Source: Larix kaempferi (Eukaryota > Streptophyta > Pinopsida > Pinales > Pinaceae). From it: DNA of 64,000 nucleotides. The notes under the pieces were generated by a model. That model was not told the origin of the DNA. It ran no database searches and saw only the letters and a list, made by a program, of their open reading frames with translations. The stretch lies in contig BSBM01001937.1 in assembly GCA_027924585.1 (NCBI GenBank), forward strand, positions 310,001 to 374,000, read 5' to 3'. The number at the start of each line of letters is the position of its first letter. Position 1 is the stretch's first letter. Below, piece after piece: positions 48,606-60,199 of the stretch. Both the position numbers and the translations under genes were made by a program.

Positions 48606-48841
48606 CAACAAACAAGAATAATATAATAGTATAATTAATTAGTGAAATGGTGTAACTCTTTATGAAGAGTTTCATTAGACACCCTTTAAACAATTATAAA
48701 TACGGGAAAGTCTATCTTGTAAAAGACATCATCTTATCTTATCAATTTATATATCATTTTACATCTACGGATTTGTCGGTTATTTTAGAAATTATGGGTT
48801 CAACCCTAACTAATTGAGAATATCCAACTATGGATATTACA
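48513..48841 (+). repeat. 3' LTR of the inner element, 329 bp
   Basis: TG...CA ends, TATAAATA box in AATTATAAATACGG near 48697, and a 5-bp target duplication GTTGA after it. Contains an expanded TA array absent at that length from the 5' copy. Confidence 0.78.
48538..48604. repeat. (TA)n microsatellite, about 33 units
   Basis: Uninterrupted alternating T and A inside the 3' LTR of the inner element. The 5' copy has only a short mixed ATAC, TA and ATA tract at 46885-46926. Confidence 0.95.
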
Positions 48842-49924
48842 GTTGACCTTTCAACTGAGATATCTCCACAATTTCAACCCCTTTGAGTTTGAAATTTCTT
48901 CATGTATTAGCTTAATATGTCTTCTCTGCATTGACACAGGACATAATTCTAATGTGCCAATAAAAAGTTATGTTGACCTTACCAAAACTTATTATTTTTG
49001 TCCTTTTCAAGAGAGTGAAAGTGTATTGCCTGCCACATGTCTGATTTTATGGGTATGATTATATAATTACTAACAAAAAAACTATGATCTCTCTTCTTTC
49101 TGATGCAACAAGTAGATCACTCCTTTTGGATCTCTCAAGCTCAAGATATAACATTTTTACCTAGAGCACTTGTTTAGGACTAGTTTTTGGAATAGTCACC
49201 ATAGGGTATAACTCCACACTTGTAATGAATCAAGACCTAAAAATCATACCAAAAATAGTTTATTAAGTCCTCTTCATCCACTCCAAGGTTGTTTCGCTAT
49301 TTGAAAAACCCTAGAAAAAAATTAGAGCAAAAATGCCAAAATCACCAGTTTTTGGACTAGTCAAATACCCTAACTTCTTGAGGGTACTATAATTTTGAAC
49401 TTATAATGACTCACGACCTGAAAAATTGCACAAAAAATAATTTGGTATGTTCTCTGTGGCCCATCATGGTTTCACTTTCTGAAACGTCCCAGACAATTTT
49501 TTATATCGAAAATGCCAACATGATTCGTTTTAGAAGCATCCAAGCTTTAATAACAAATACTCTAAACCAAAATTATTCAAACATCACGAGATAATAGAAG
49601 TACACACCATGTCCAACAATGCAAACATGGAGCACAACTCCAATGTAAATAAGAAAGATAAGTTACACAATAACTCCTTAAATAAGAGAAGTTCCCTCTC
49701 TAATTATTCCAAGGCATTCACATTAACCTTTCATATGTTCTCAACAATGTCTACATTACCTCTAAATATACATATTCACTCATTGCACATGTGGTCCTTT
49801 CATTAAGGCCAACCACTATTACATATACATTTACATCAATACATTTACATTTAGCTCCTTATAGCCCCATATATACCCCCTTGTGATATATCATATACAT
49901 TTAACCCCATATACATTTAGCTCA

Positions 49925-50309
49925 TCAATAAAGTTTTTAAATCTTAAAAAAAAATTAGTTTAGAATTTTATTAAATTAAGTTAAAATTATTAATGAAATG
50001 AATTAATAATTTTTAAAACTAATCAAATGATTTGATATTTTTTATAATAACTTTAATTAAAAAATTTAAAAAAATTTAAAAAACATAAAAATTATAACCC
50101 TAAAACTCTCAATCCTCTTCAATAAAGTTTTAAAATCTTAAAAAGAAATTTAGTTTAGAGTTTTATTAATATTTTATTAAGTTAGGTTAAAATTATTAAT
50201 GAAATGAATTAATAATTTTTAAACTAATGAAATGATTTGATAATTTTTATAATAACTTTAATTAAAAAAATTTAAAAAAACATAAAAATTTTATACCCTA
50301 AAATTCATT
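49925..50309. repeat. Two-copy tandem duplication, 194-bp period
   Basis: Copies start TCAATAAAGTTT at 49925 and 50119 and share ATTATTAATGAAATGAATTA and AATGATTTGATA. AT-rich, non-coding, directly right of the outer LTR element. Confidence 0.88.
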
Positions 50310-50394
50310 ATATATTTTAAAAAACCTTATATTAATTTATTATAAAATCATTATTTCAACATTTCAATTAAAAATAATAATAATAATTAATTAA

Positions 50395-50470
50395 TTAATT
50401 AAATTTTGAATTAACTATTAACTAAATACTTTTAATTAAATTTTGAATTAACTATTAACTAAATATTTTT
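50395..50470. repeat. AT-rich tandem pair
   Basis: TTAAATTTTGAATTAACTAT and TAACTAAATA(C/T)TTTT occur twice in a row with a period of about 41 bp. Confidence 0.75.
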
Positions 50471-50693
50471 AAGACTTTATTCTTAATAAAAAAATTTAAT
50501 TAAGTTAATTATTGTTAATACTTATAAGATAAGATTAAAAAACATTAAATATTAAAATATTAATTAATAAATAAATAAAATTAAAAAAAAAAAAAAAACT
50601 AGAATGTCGGCAAAACCCTAAATTTTTTGAATGAAACTCACACTTATTAATTACTATCTTCCACACCTAATTTAAACCGTGAGACACTCTCTC

Positions 50694-50725
50694 CTGATGA
50701 TGAGCCCTACTTTGCGGCTCGAAAC
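50694..50725 (+). ncRNA. Hammerhead-ribozyme-like core (possible Penelope-like element end)
   Basis: CTGATGA (50694-50700), then GAGCC (50702-50706) pairing perfectly with GGCTC (50716-50720), then GAAAC (50721-50725). This is the order of the conserved boxes and stem II of a hammerhead ribozyme. One extra T lies between the first box and the stem, and I do not see a clear stem III with a cleavage triplet, so activity is doubtful. Penelope-like elements carry hammerheads near their ends and such elements have been reported in conifers; the assignment here is inference. Confidence 0.35.
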
Positions 50726-51051
50726 ATCGAGAAATAACTTCACTAACGCAGTTCTCCTCTCCACCATTTTATATTAAGTGGTTCATGTAATTGTCATATA
50801 TATATATATGTGTTATACAAAGTTTAACTATCCACCTAGACACCTTCATTACTTATAGGTATATGTGCCTAATCCGATGGTCACATTACGAGCTGGTTAT
50901 AAATGCTAACACAACAAAACTTTGTCCGAACAGCTGGTCATTTAATCTTGACAACATGCAACATGTTGGGTTTGATTTAGCATGCCACATGTACTGTGTA
51001 CAACTCCTCGATCGTATTTTCTCTTGGAATTCATTGGGATACCGATGTACC

Positions 51052-52330
51052 TTTGTAATTGCAATTCATATGGAGTTAAGGAAATACTCTGCGAATTCTC
51101 TGGAATTTTCCATGTAGAATTCAGGTAACTTGGTTCAATTACGTGCTTCTTCTTTTGTAACCTAACGCAAACACTCACGGAATTATTGTTGCACAACAGA
51201 CTTCAGGGTATCCCTACTTCATCAGCTCCAAGGTACTCGGTCGTTGTTACCAGTTATCCTTAGTTCGCTTGGGTATTTTTTATATTCTCTGCCCTTTTCT
51301 ATTGGTTTTTCTAATCTTGTTGTCCTTGTTTGGCCTGGCATGGATCGGGTCAACTGAACTCCATCGTATGGTTCCACCATAAGTCTTTGGAGCTATTTAT
51401 AAGTATGCAGTTCCCTTCGCACCGACCTCTAGGGTTGTCCCATGCTCTCGCCATGTAGAGTGCTTGCTAATTTGATGTTTGTCTTGAAACTTATTAGTCT
51501 CTTTGACTATCTACCCTATAAGAGTAGGGCTCAACTCGGCCCTCTCCACAGTCAATCTAAGCATTGTCTTATATTTTAAGAAAAAACAATTTTACCCTTT
51601 GTATGGTTGCTCTGTGCATACACAACAAATATTGTATAAATTTACATGGGTTTATTGCAATTTACAATTCATATCAAGTTAAGGAAATAGTCTTCGAATC
51701 TCCTGAAATTTCTTGTGGAGAATTTGGGGCTTAATGTTGTTCATGTAACTTTGTTCAATTACGTTTTTGTCCTTTTGCTAGCTAACACAAATACTCAAGA
51801 AATTATCGTTCCACAATAGAATTCAGGGGGATCCCTACTTCGTCAAGGGATTTATACTTTGATTAATATGGATGGATATGGTTTGGACCAACTCCAGGGT
51901 ACTCGTCCGTTATTACCATTTATCCCTGGTTCGCCTGGTAGGATTTTCCCTTCGATAGAATTTGGATTTTTTATATTCTCTGCTCTTTTTTATTGTTTTT
52001 CTAATCTCTCAATGCTTGTTTGGATTGGCATGGCGCAGGTCAACTGAACTCCAGTGTATGGTTTCACCATCTGTCTTTGGAGCTATTTATAGCTATGCAA
52101 TTCCCTTCGCAACAACCCGTAGTGTTGTCCCATGTTCCCGCCATGTAGAGCGTTCGCTCATTTGATGTTCGTCTTGAAACTTAATAGTGTCCTTAGCTAT
52201 CTACCTTATGAGAGTAGGGTTCAACTCAACCCTCTCCACAAATGATCTGGGCATTGTCTTATAATTACCCACAGTAGGGTTGTTTTGTGCATACAGAACA
52301 AATGTTGTATAAATTTACATGGATTTACTA
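51052..52330. repeat. LTR-like tandem pair, about 600-690 bp per copy
   Basis: A second, diverged copy follows the first directly: CAATTCATAT near 51062 and 51665, GGAGCTATTTATA(A/G) near 51389 and 52079, GTTGTCCCATG near 51433 and 52123, and TGTATAAATTTACATGG(G/A)TTTA near 51633 and 52313. The second has about 80 extra bases. Each has a TATA-like CTATTTATA and ends near the same TTTACATGG. Could be two LTRs without interior or a plain segmental duplication. No coding domain. Confidence 0.8.
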
Positions 52331-52504
52331 CAAGCATTCTTTGTCGAAATTTTTTGCAACAAAAAGCATATCAATTTTTACTTTACATTTCGTTAAATAT
52401 TGTTATAACATATATGGGAAGAAATAGAAGATGATTAATTTTTGTTGTTTCATGTAATCTACAATCATTTTGTTCCATGAAAGACTTAAGGATTAAACTA
52501 AATG

Positions 52505-52830
52505 CATCTAACATTGAAACATACCTGGAAATTGACATTGAAACATACCTGGAAATTACAGGCTTCCAGGAGGCTTCTGCAAACTTGTGTGCTCGGAACA
52601 GAAACTGAAGGCTTTGCGACTGCAGACTTGTGTGCTAGGAATAGAAATTATGCCAGGAACATAAATTGAAGGCAAGTAGAGTTAGTTGGAGGAAGCACCA
52701 CCTAAGAGTGCCTAAGAGTTTCAACGGGAAAATGTGCATTGAAATCCTGCATTGAATGGTTGGCAAGAAAACAATGTCGGAATGCATATGTGCATTGAAA
52801 GCCCACATTGAATGGTTGGAAGGAAAATCG
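52505..52830. repeat. Cluster of small direct repeats
   Basis: ACATTGAAACATACCTGGAA occurs twice about 24 bp apart near 52513; ACTTGTGTGCT(C/A)GGAA occurs near 52584 and 52626; TGTGCATTGAAA followed by CATTGAATGGTTGG occurs near 52733 and 52789. The 79-codon plus frame at 52756-52995 overlaps the last repeat and has no known motif. Confidence 0.75.
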
Positions 52831-53279
52831 ACGAAACACATTTTTTCATTCGTTGAACATCCAATCACATCAATCCAACTGCTTGTACAGCTTGATGAAG
52901 TTAAATTTGGCAAGTCCTTCGAGGTAATTAAGAGAGGACGATTTCATACGATCTTCCTCATGTACAAAAAGTATGGACGACCCCTCTCACATTAAAGGCC
53001 CATTATTAATATTTTAAATATTTTATATCAACTATTTAAATTTGTTACTGTGTCCTGCCAAAGCCTCTGATGCTGCATTTTCACCTCAACTGAAATAGTA
53101 AGTCAAGGTGGGGAGTTAAAAAACTAAAAAAGCGTCCACGGTGATTTTTATCTCTGTGTAGCGTGTGGCGCGCTGCTATTAAATTCATTCATAGTGATGT
53201 TTTAATGTGCACTCCTTTTAGTACTTGTTTTCCCTGCAAGACATAAATTTTTCGACAAACCCGTGGACATGCAACCGGG

Positions 53280-53510
53280 TGGTACCTATGCTGACGTGAG
53301 CCCGCCGCCGGGGCCTGGCCACATTGCCCGAGGCAGACGTCACCATGCATTGGCCAATGAGAACTCAGTTAAATCGATATTTAAAAAATTCAAAAAATAA
53401 AATTTAATTTGAACTATAGCGAAACATTAAAAAAATGCAATTTTTTTTTAACTTATATTTCGAATTAATATCTACAACTGAAAAATATATGTGGGGAAAT
53501 AATAATAAAA
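53280..53510. repeat. Dispersed GC-rich ACGT-palindrome repeat, copy 3
   Basis: GCTGACGTGAGCCCGCCGCC near 53290 and GCCCGAGGCAGACGTCA near 53327 match copy 1 at 9.0 kb in order and spacing. About 170 bp later ATGTGGGGAAATAATAAT corresponds to the end module of copies 1 and 2. More diverged than copies 1 and 2 at the right end. Confidence 0.5.
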
Positions 53511-55870
53511 AATATTATCTTTAACTTTTAAAATTTAATTTAATCTAATTTAAATTTAATTATGATTTATAAAATATAAAAAATATATATAAACTAAAGA
53601 TATCCGTGCAATAGCGTGGTGTCATAATTTTCAAAATTCCTAGGAGATAGCGTGCAGATGCACTAGAAAACGTGTATGAACGAGGCAGCATTTCATTTGG
53701 TAATTTTACAAATGGTACTCTTGCCAGCCTGGTAGAAAGGTGGAATTCAAAGCTCAATAAACAGAAATCAAATATTGGTGTTAATTGTCATAGAAGAGCC
53801 TCATTTATGTAGCTGGTCGAGGAAAAACGAGGGGAGAGAGCTCTGTTTGGAGAGGAGCCTTATTGATCTAAAAGGAGAGCTGAGCAGAGTGGATGTTTGA
53901 GGGTTTGGAGAGGAGCCTCATTAATTGATTTAACTGGCCAAAAAATAAAAATAAAACCCGGAGGAGAGTTGAGCAGAGTGAATATGCGAGGGTTTGAAGG
54001 TTTTATGTGGAGATTTTAGAGTTTGCAGGTTTGATTTTCGGGTTTGAGGATTTTGTTCCGTGGATATTTTTGAGTTTTTGATTTGTTTTTCTTGTACTTA
54101 AGCATGGCTATGCTATTTTGGTTCTTCCTCTCTTTCTTTCAGCTTTTTCCTTTTGATTTGAGGTCAGGAGAGAGAGATAGGGAATGAGCTTTTAACTTCT
54201 GGAAATCTTTATTTCCATGGGAGGCCGAGGAGGACATATCTTTATGTTTTGTAAGTGAAGATGCAGAGACAAACACATAGGAGGACATCTCCAAATAAAG
54301 ATGCAGAGACAAACACAGAGGAGACTAAGAAAATAGGACTAACTGACCGGTTAACCAGTCTTATCTTATCATCTGAAGAACATGGCTTATAGTGACTGAC
54401 TGACCGGTTAGCTAACCATTGAAGATACAATCTCAATCCTTACCTTAGCTAGCTTACCAAGGAAGGTAAGTGCTACGAAGAAGGGTAGGTGCTACGAAAT
54501 AAAAAAGGTAGAAATGGATTCAAAGAGGTGAGTGCTTATTTTCTTTTTCTTTTCATGAAATAATTTCTCATTTCGTAATTTAGATCCTAATTCTTACTGC
54601 TAAGATTTATTGTTCCATGGTCATCTCTTCTGCAATAAATTTCGAGGGATGACAGAGCATAGGTTCTCCGTTCATTATTAAACCCTCTTTCTTATTATTT
54701 TGTTTGAAAAGTTAAAAAAGAGATGATGCAATGTGATTTGGTTTGAAAATTTGAAAGTTAGATGTTATTTGGAAGCTCGGTACAGAACCAAGGGTTTCCC
54801 AAAGAGATAGGAACCCTAAACTTTGGAGTTGCCCATAAGTTATTGAATTCCACAGAAGGATAACATGAAATCTCAGCACGAATTGCAGTGACTGTGTACC
54901 CTGTGAAGTTTTAATGCCGTTTATGGCAGAATTAATAGTCACTCGGATTTTTCATCTTCGGCCTGAATAAATCCTGCCCAAACCCAATTTGATATTATCT
55001 TGTAACAAAAACCACTAATTCCTTATATGTGAACATAGATTTAGGGTTCAGCTTCTCTCAACTTTGAAAACTCCTCATCCGAAAATCTATGCCAGACTAC
55101 CTCCACTCACTCTTTCCAAAGAGCGGTCATGTTTTTTTCACATTTGTGACCCTATGATTTTGGACGCTCAGAGTAGGTGTCATGGGATTTCGGCACACTA
55201 CCTCTGCTCTTTCTTTGAGGCTCCGAGTAAGGTGTCATGGGATTTCAGCATTCAGGGACATGTGAACTTAGGATTGCTAGCTGCTGAGAAGTATATTTGG
55301 AAATCCTTTCTTTCCTTCTCAATGAAGAGACGAGGGATTGCAGGTGTCCCTTCTTATTATAACTTGATTTGTCACTTTTTATTCTTTATCCGGTTTCTGA
55401 TGGATAGATTTAGGTAGCCATTTCCATGTTGAATGTAGATATTATGCATAGCTTTGAAATTCTACTATTTCTACTATTTGGATTTAGGTTGGGTTGATTT
55501 TTCCGCCATGGTAATTTTTTTTCAAAATCCAGGTTACAGTTATCAAGTTTTGGGATTTTAGGTGTTTCAGGGATTTCAGAGGTTGCTGAATCCATTTTTA
55601 TCATCAAAATCTTGATTAACATACAATCAAATTTTGCAAAATAAAAAACGTTGGATTCCAGGAAAAAAATGGCTATTCAATTCAAGTTGTGATATTATGC
55701 AAAAATTGTTATCATGATAATAATGTTTGTGATGGAAATATGTGGACCTTTGTAAGGAGGAACAATTAGGAATGATAAGAATGGGTTAGGGAGGGTTTTA
55801 GTTGTCTACCCTAAGGGCGAAGAGATAAACCTTGACGGAATAGCTAATAATAGTAGTCAATGTAAGGTCC
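53511..55870. other. Unassigned region
   Basis: No recognised domain. Contains small direct repeats (AAGATGCAGAGACAAACACA at about 54257 and 54299; TGTCATGGGATTTC at about 55177 and 55233). A 117-codon plus frame (55064-55417) partly consists of the latter repeat and shows a hydrophobic C-terminal stretch near LICHFLFFIRFLM, without a known family. Confidence 0.35.
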
Positions 55871-56171
55871 ATGAGGTTAATTTAAGGAGCATCAATTTAT
55901 GGGAGCCCTAAAAAGGTAATTTTTTTTCACTTGGGTAGAATAGCTAGCGCCTGCATCTGGGCATAAGCGCCTTAGTAACATAGGGCACTGGGTTAGGCAT
56001 TCTCATTCTCTCTCCAAATGAGGTTAATTTAAGGGGCATCAATTGATGGAAGCCCCAAAAAAGTAAGTTTTTTTTTCACTTGGGTATTGGGTAGAATAGC
56101 TGGCTTGTGCATATGGGCGTAAGCGCCTTAGTAACATAGGGCACTGGGTTAGGCATTCTCATTCTCTCTCC
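55871..56171. repeat. Two-copy tandem duplication, 147-bp period
   Basis: Copies start ATGAGGTTAATTTAAGG at 55871 and 56018 and share AAGCGCCTTAGTAACATAGG and GCACTGGGTTAGGCATTCTC. Confidence 0.88.
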
Positions 56172-56173
56172 CA

Positions 56174-56231
56174 ACAAGTCTTATCATTGGCGCAAATAAA
56201 ATACAAGTCTTATCATTGGCGCAAATAAAAT
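56174..56231. repeat. Perfect two-copy tandem duplication, 29 bp
   Basis: ACAAGTCTTATCATTGGCGC and AAATAAAAT repeat exactly at 56174 and 56203. Directly follows the 147-bp duplication. Confidence 0.92.
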
Positions 56232-56887
56232 ACTGGGGAATAATTGGGTTAGAATAATTGCCACTCATCTTTTTAGTTTACGATTTTTTATTTTTTGAAA
56301 ATTTATGTAATAAATTTTTACAATATACATGTTTTAATATCGGAATGTGAAAAATCAAATTTTCTCCATTAACCATTTTCATAAAAAAAATTACATTTAT
56401 GCTTTTTTTTTTATCAATTCAAAATGATCACCACTTTTCATTCATGATCATTATTTCCTTTATTAATTGAACATTCTATGAAATGAACATGATCGCCATT
56501 TCACTCATGGTCATTATTTCCTCTTATTAATTGAACAATATTCAATTGATGGTACTCTTAGAATGGTTGGGTTGTGGGACTTTGGCATGATGACGAATAT
56601 AGGTGTCAACTAGCATTTCTGATCTCCATGGCGTGGACCAAGTAGAAGTTGAGATAAGGGTGGTTCATTGTTTGACATCATAATTAGCAAAGTCATATTG
56701 GATCATTTGTGTAAAGTTAAAAATTTGAATTAGAGCTTTCAATTAAACATATGATGTGATGTTTATAGTTGAATTATAATTCAAATTAATATATATATAT
56801 ATATTAATTATCTAATATATATATCTAATATATATATATATATGAGATAAAAAAAATATATATTTTATGAAAAATAGTTATTGGTTT

Positions 56888-57080
56888 TAGAAATTATTGA
56901 AATGTATAATAAAAATGTTATATTAGGAAAGCATGAGTGTTTTGTGTTTATTAATCAAAATTTAAGACTAAATTTGGAATTGGTTTAGAAATCATTGAAA
57001 TGTATAATAAAATTGTTATATTAGGAAAGCATGAGTGTTTTGTGTTTATTAATCAAAATTTAAGACTAAGTTTGGAATTT
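56888..57080. repeat. Two-copy tandem duplication, 98-bp period
   Basis: TAGAAAT(T/C)ATTGAAATG at 56888 and 56986; shared GTTATATTAGGAAAGCATGA and TTTGTGTTTATTAATC. Almost identical copies. Confidence 0.9.
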
Positions 57081-58213
57081 TAAATTTAATGTGCTTATCA
57101 AATAGAATTTTGTAGAAATTTGATGACGATTTTGTATTTTTTCAGGCTTTTCAATTTATATTTTATGCAAATTTAAGAGTATCAAATTTGTTTGCATTTT
57201 TATATTAAATTTCAGTTAAACAATTTTAATCTTTTGTAAATTTTGATCATATAATTTTATGCTATAAAAATTCATAAATAAATAAAAAAAATATATCCAA
57301 ACAATTATTCATAATAATAAATATACTAGTAATTTGTATTATAAAAAAAATTAAAGACTCTTAACATGATGTGGACAAAATCTTCAAGATTTAAAAAAAA
57401 GAAACATCTCTCAAATGCACATTGAACATCAAAGAATTTTTTTTAGCAAGAAATGTGAAGTTGTAACATGAATAATGTACTTCTTGAAATGTGAAGTTGG
57501 AATTTAAATTTGTAACATAAATAATAATTTTCTCAATTAAAAGTGTTAAAATTTATTGTCAAATAAATTAAACCACTTAAAATCTCTAAATAAAAAAATC
57601 AACAATCATTATATGGTTGAGTTATGAATAGGTTAGGATTTAAAAAATAAAAAATTGTCAATTACACTTTGAACATCAAAGAATCTTTTTTGTGGCAATA
57701 AATGTGAATTTATACCAAGAATAATGTACTATGGAAATATGAAATTTAAATTTTTAACATAAATATTAATTTTCTCACATTAAATGTGTTTTAAAATAAT
57801 AAAAATGTCTATTATTTAGAAAATATAACACTTGTCAATTTTGAAGGAAATTGTTACTACTTTTGCAATTTTTATAACCAATTATAAATAATTATAATGA
57901 AGTTCAAAATTCTATAATAATTTTTTTAGATTAATAATAAAGGGTAAGTTATGTTTTATTTATGTCATAATTTTAATAGAACAACATACACAATGTAGTT
58001 AAAAAAACCCAAGTAGTTAAATTGTTTTAATAACCAAAGTCTTTTTATTATATTTATCATCATTGGAAAGTAAAAAACCCATCACAATAGGTATATCTTG
58101 CATTGCTCATTCAAAAAACATGTTTATAATTTATTTGAAAATAAGGACTTCAATCCATGTCTGAAAATCCATTCTTATTTCATACACATTAAGAATTATT
58201 TTGCAAGAGAAAC

Positions 58214-58501
58214 AAAATTCATTTAAGGACATGAAAAATATTTTCCATTTTTTAAAGCTTAAAAACTTTTGTTTGATTTGTCTCCCCAACCTCATACATT
58301 ACATTCCAATCACACTAGATAATTTAGGACAATTCAAAGATACTCATAAACGCATATAAAATTCATTTAAGGACATGAAAAATATTTTCCATTTTTTAAA
58401 GCTTAAAAACTCTTGTTTGATTTGTCGCCCCAACCTCATACATTACATTCCAATCACACTAGATAATTTAGGACAATTCAAAGATACTCATAAACGCATA
58501 T
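58214..58501. repeat. Two-copy tandem duplication, 144 bp
   Basis: 58214-58357 and 58358-58501 are nearly identical; the visible differences are AACTTTTG/AACTCTTG and TGTCTCC/TGTCGCC. Non-coding, AT-rich. Confidence 0.92.
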
Positions 58502-59759
58502 AGTGTATCAAATACTAACTTTGATTTTCTAATATTCTAAATGATGTTTTGATTAAAAATTTATTTTTCATAATTTAATGGACTTGTATGAATAATGAGT
58601 ACAATTTCCATAATTTCATTGTATAAGGATAATTTGTGTTACTAGTTTGTGTTACGAAAAACTTTCCATGTTTCATTCACTAACAAACCATCATAATTTA
58701 GATTTAATGAATAAACCAAAATGCTTAACTCTTTTTTATAGGTTTTAATATCAAATAAATGTACATTTTTTATATCATTTAATATTGTATGTAACAAATG
58801 CTGAAAAAGTTTAAAAAATCAATGCTTTGTATTTTTTTTAATAGCCATGACATTTTTTTAGATAATAACAATGGCCAAGCAATTTTGTTGCATTAAAAAG
58901 ATGAAGATTTGAAATTTTTTGATTCAAAGAGTATATAAAACTTTTAATATAGCATTTTTTGAATTGTTGACGGATTTAATGTGTGTTTTCAATATGAAGT
59001 TTTATAGTTTATTTTGTATCACTGTAATTAATCTCCACAACAAGAATATATATAGATATATATAAACTTATATCTATTTATGACTACTTTTTTATTTTTA
59101 ATTTCAATATATCAATATTGTGAATTTTACATAGAAATTTTGAAAGATTTAAGTTGTACTTTTTTTTTTGGTTCTCAAAAAGTATTTAGACAATGTATTT
59201 ATACTTACTTTAAAAACCAATTCAATAGTTATAATCACTATATTTTTTTCCTTAAAAAATATTGTTCAATTTGTTCGATTCATCCAACACATTAGCAAGC
59301 ATATGCAAATAAAATTGAACAGAATAAATTCTTGTTTTATGATACTATGATGAAGTTTTTTTTTTTCATTTTTCCACAATGCTAAAATTGTTGAAATGAT
59401 TTTCAGAAACATTATAATAACTTTTTCTTTTTTTCCTTAAATAATTATTTCACTACATGAATTTATAAAACATAAAGAACATCAATTTGTATAATTTTAA
59501 GTAAATCATTAAGTTTCATTATTTTTCTTTAATGAGTTTGAAATCCACAAATACATTTTGTTTGCAATTTTTTCAATATATAATAACTCATGTATATTTT
59601 AAGAAGTATTTGCTGCCGCTAAAGATTGATGAGTTGTATAATAAATATTTAGAGTATTTTTTTTAAATGAAACCAAATTATTTTAATGTCTAATCATTGT
59701 TGAAACTCTATTTGTGTAAACAACCATTAAATCTTTATATCGAATGTCTTTAATATTTA

Positions 59760-59790
<31 letters not shown>

Positions 59791-60195
59791 TCCATTCATT
59801 ACATTCTTCAGCTTCATAAATTATAAAATAGGTGGTTCAAAATCCTTTGAATCTAAATAGGTTGCCTAAATAAGAAGGGGAGTTTTAAATTTTGATCACT
59901 GTTTTAATCAACTATCAATGAGAAGAAATGACTTTCCAATATATTTTTTATTTGAATATATTCAAGGTGCTTTGCAATACAATAAAATCAGTTGTAGATT
60001 TATGATTTGTGTATAAATAATACTCTTGAAATTGAGATATATTATTTGTTTTTGCATAAATGAGAAATTTTCCGAAGTTTTTCATGTTTTGATAAAGATA
60101 AAATTATTGATAATGATAATAATTCATTTTTATTAACATATCCATTTGTTTGACATGATGTAAAATTCGCTTAATCTTTCTTTTAAGATAAAATC
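58502..60195. other. AT-rich region without recognised genes
   Basis: Only short frames (for example 59080-59295) without motifs, and a (TA)n run near 59762-59791. Confidence 0.4.
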
Positions 60196-60199
60196 AATT

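Larger units (their letters stand above)
46845..48841 (+). mobile_element. Inner non-autonomous LTR element, nested
   Basis: Starts TGTTATGAATAAAATA at 46845; the same sequence restarts at 48513 after a purine tract AAGAGAGAGG, and the element ends GATATTACA at 48841. It is flanked by GTTGA at 46840-46844 and 48842-48846, a perfect 5-bp target duplication. About 2.0 kb long with coding for a protease-like domain and a coiled coil but no RT or integrase, so it must move, if at all, with help from another element. Confidence 0.8.
45290..49925 (-). mobile_element. Outer non-autonomous LTR element with coiled-coil coding (minus)
   Basis: Long direct repeats at about 45290-45648 and 49590-49924 frame the segment. 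Both contain GTACACACCATGT, AAGATAAGTTACACAATAA and ACATTACCTCTA(T/A)ATATACA. Coding on the minus strand (46500-45660) ends in LRTKLF next to the left repeat, as coding of the inner element ends in LRTKPF. No RT is visible. The inner element at 46845-48841 interrupts it in the opposite orientation. Exact LTR termini are not certain. Confidence 0.62.

Noticed and set aside
48448-48693. 81-codon minus frame rich in Tyr-Ile repeats
   Set aside because: Pure translation of the TA microsatellite.
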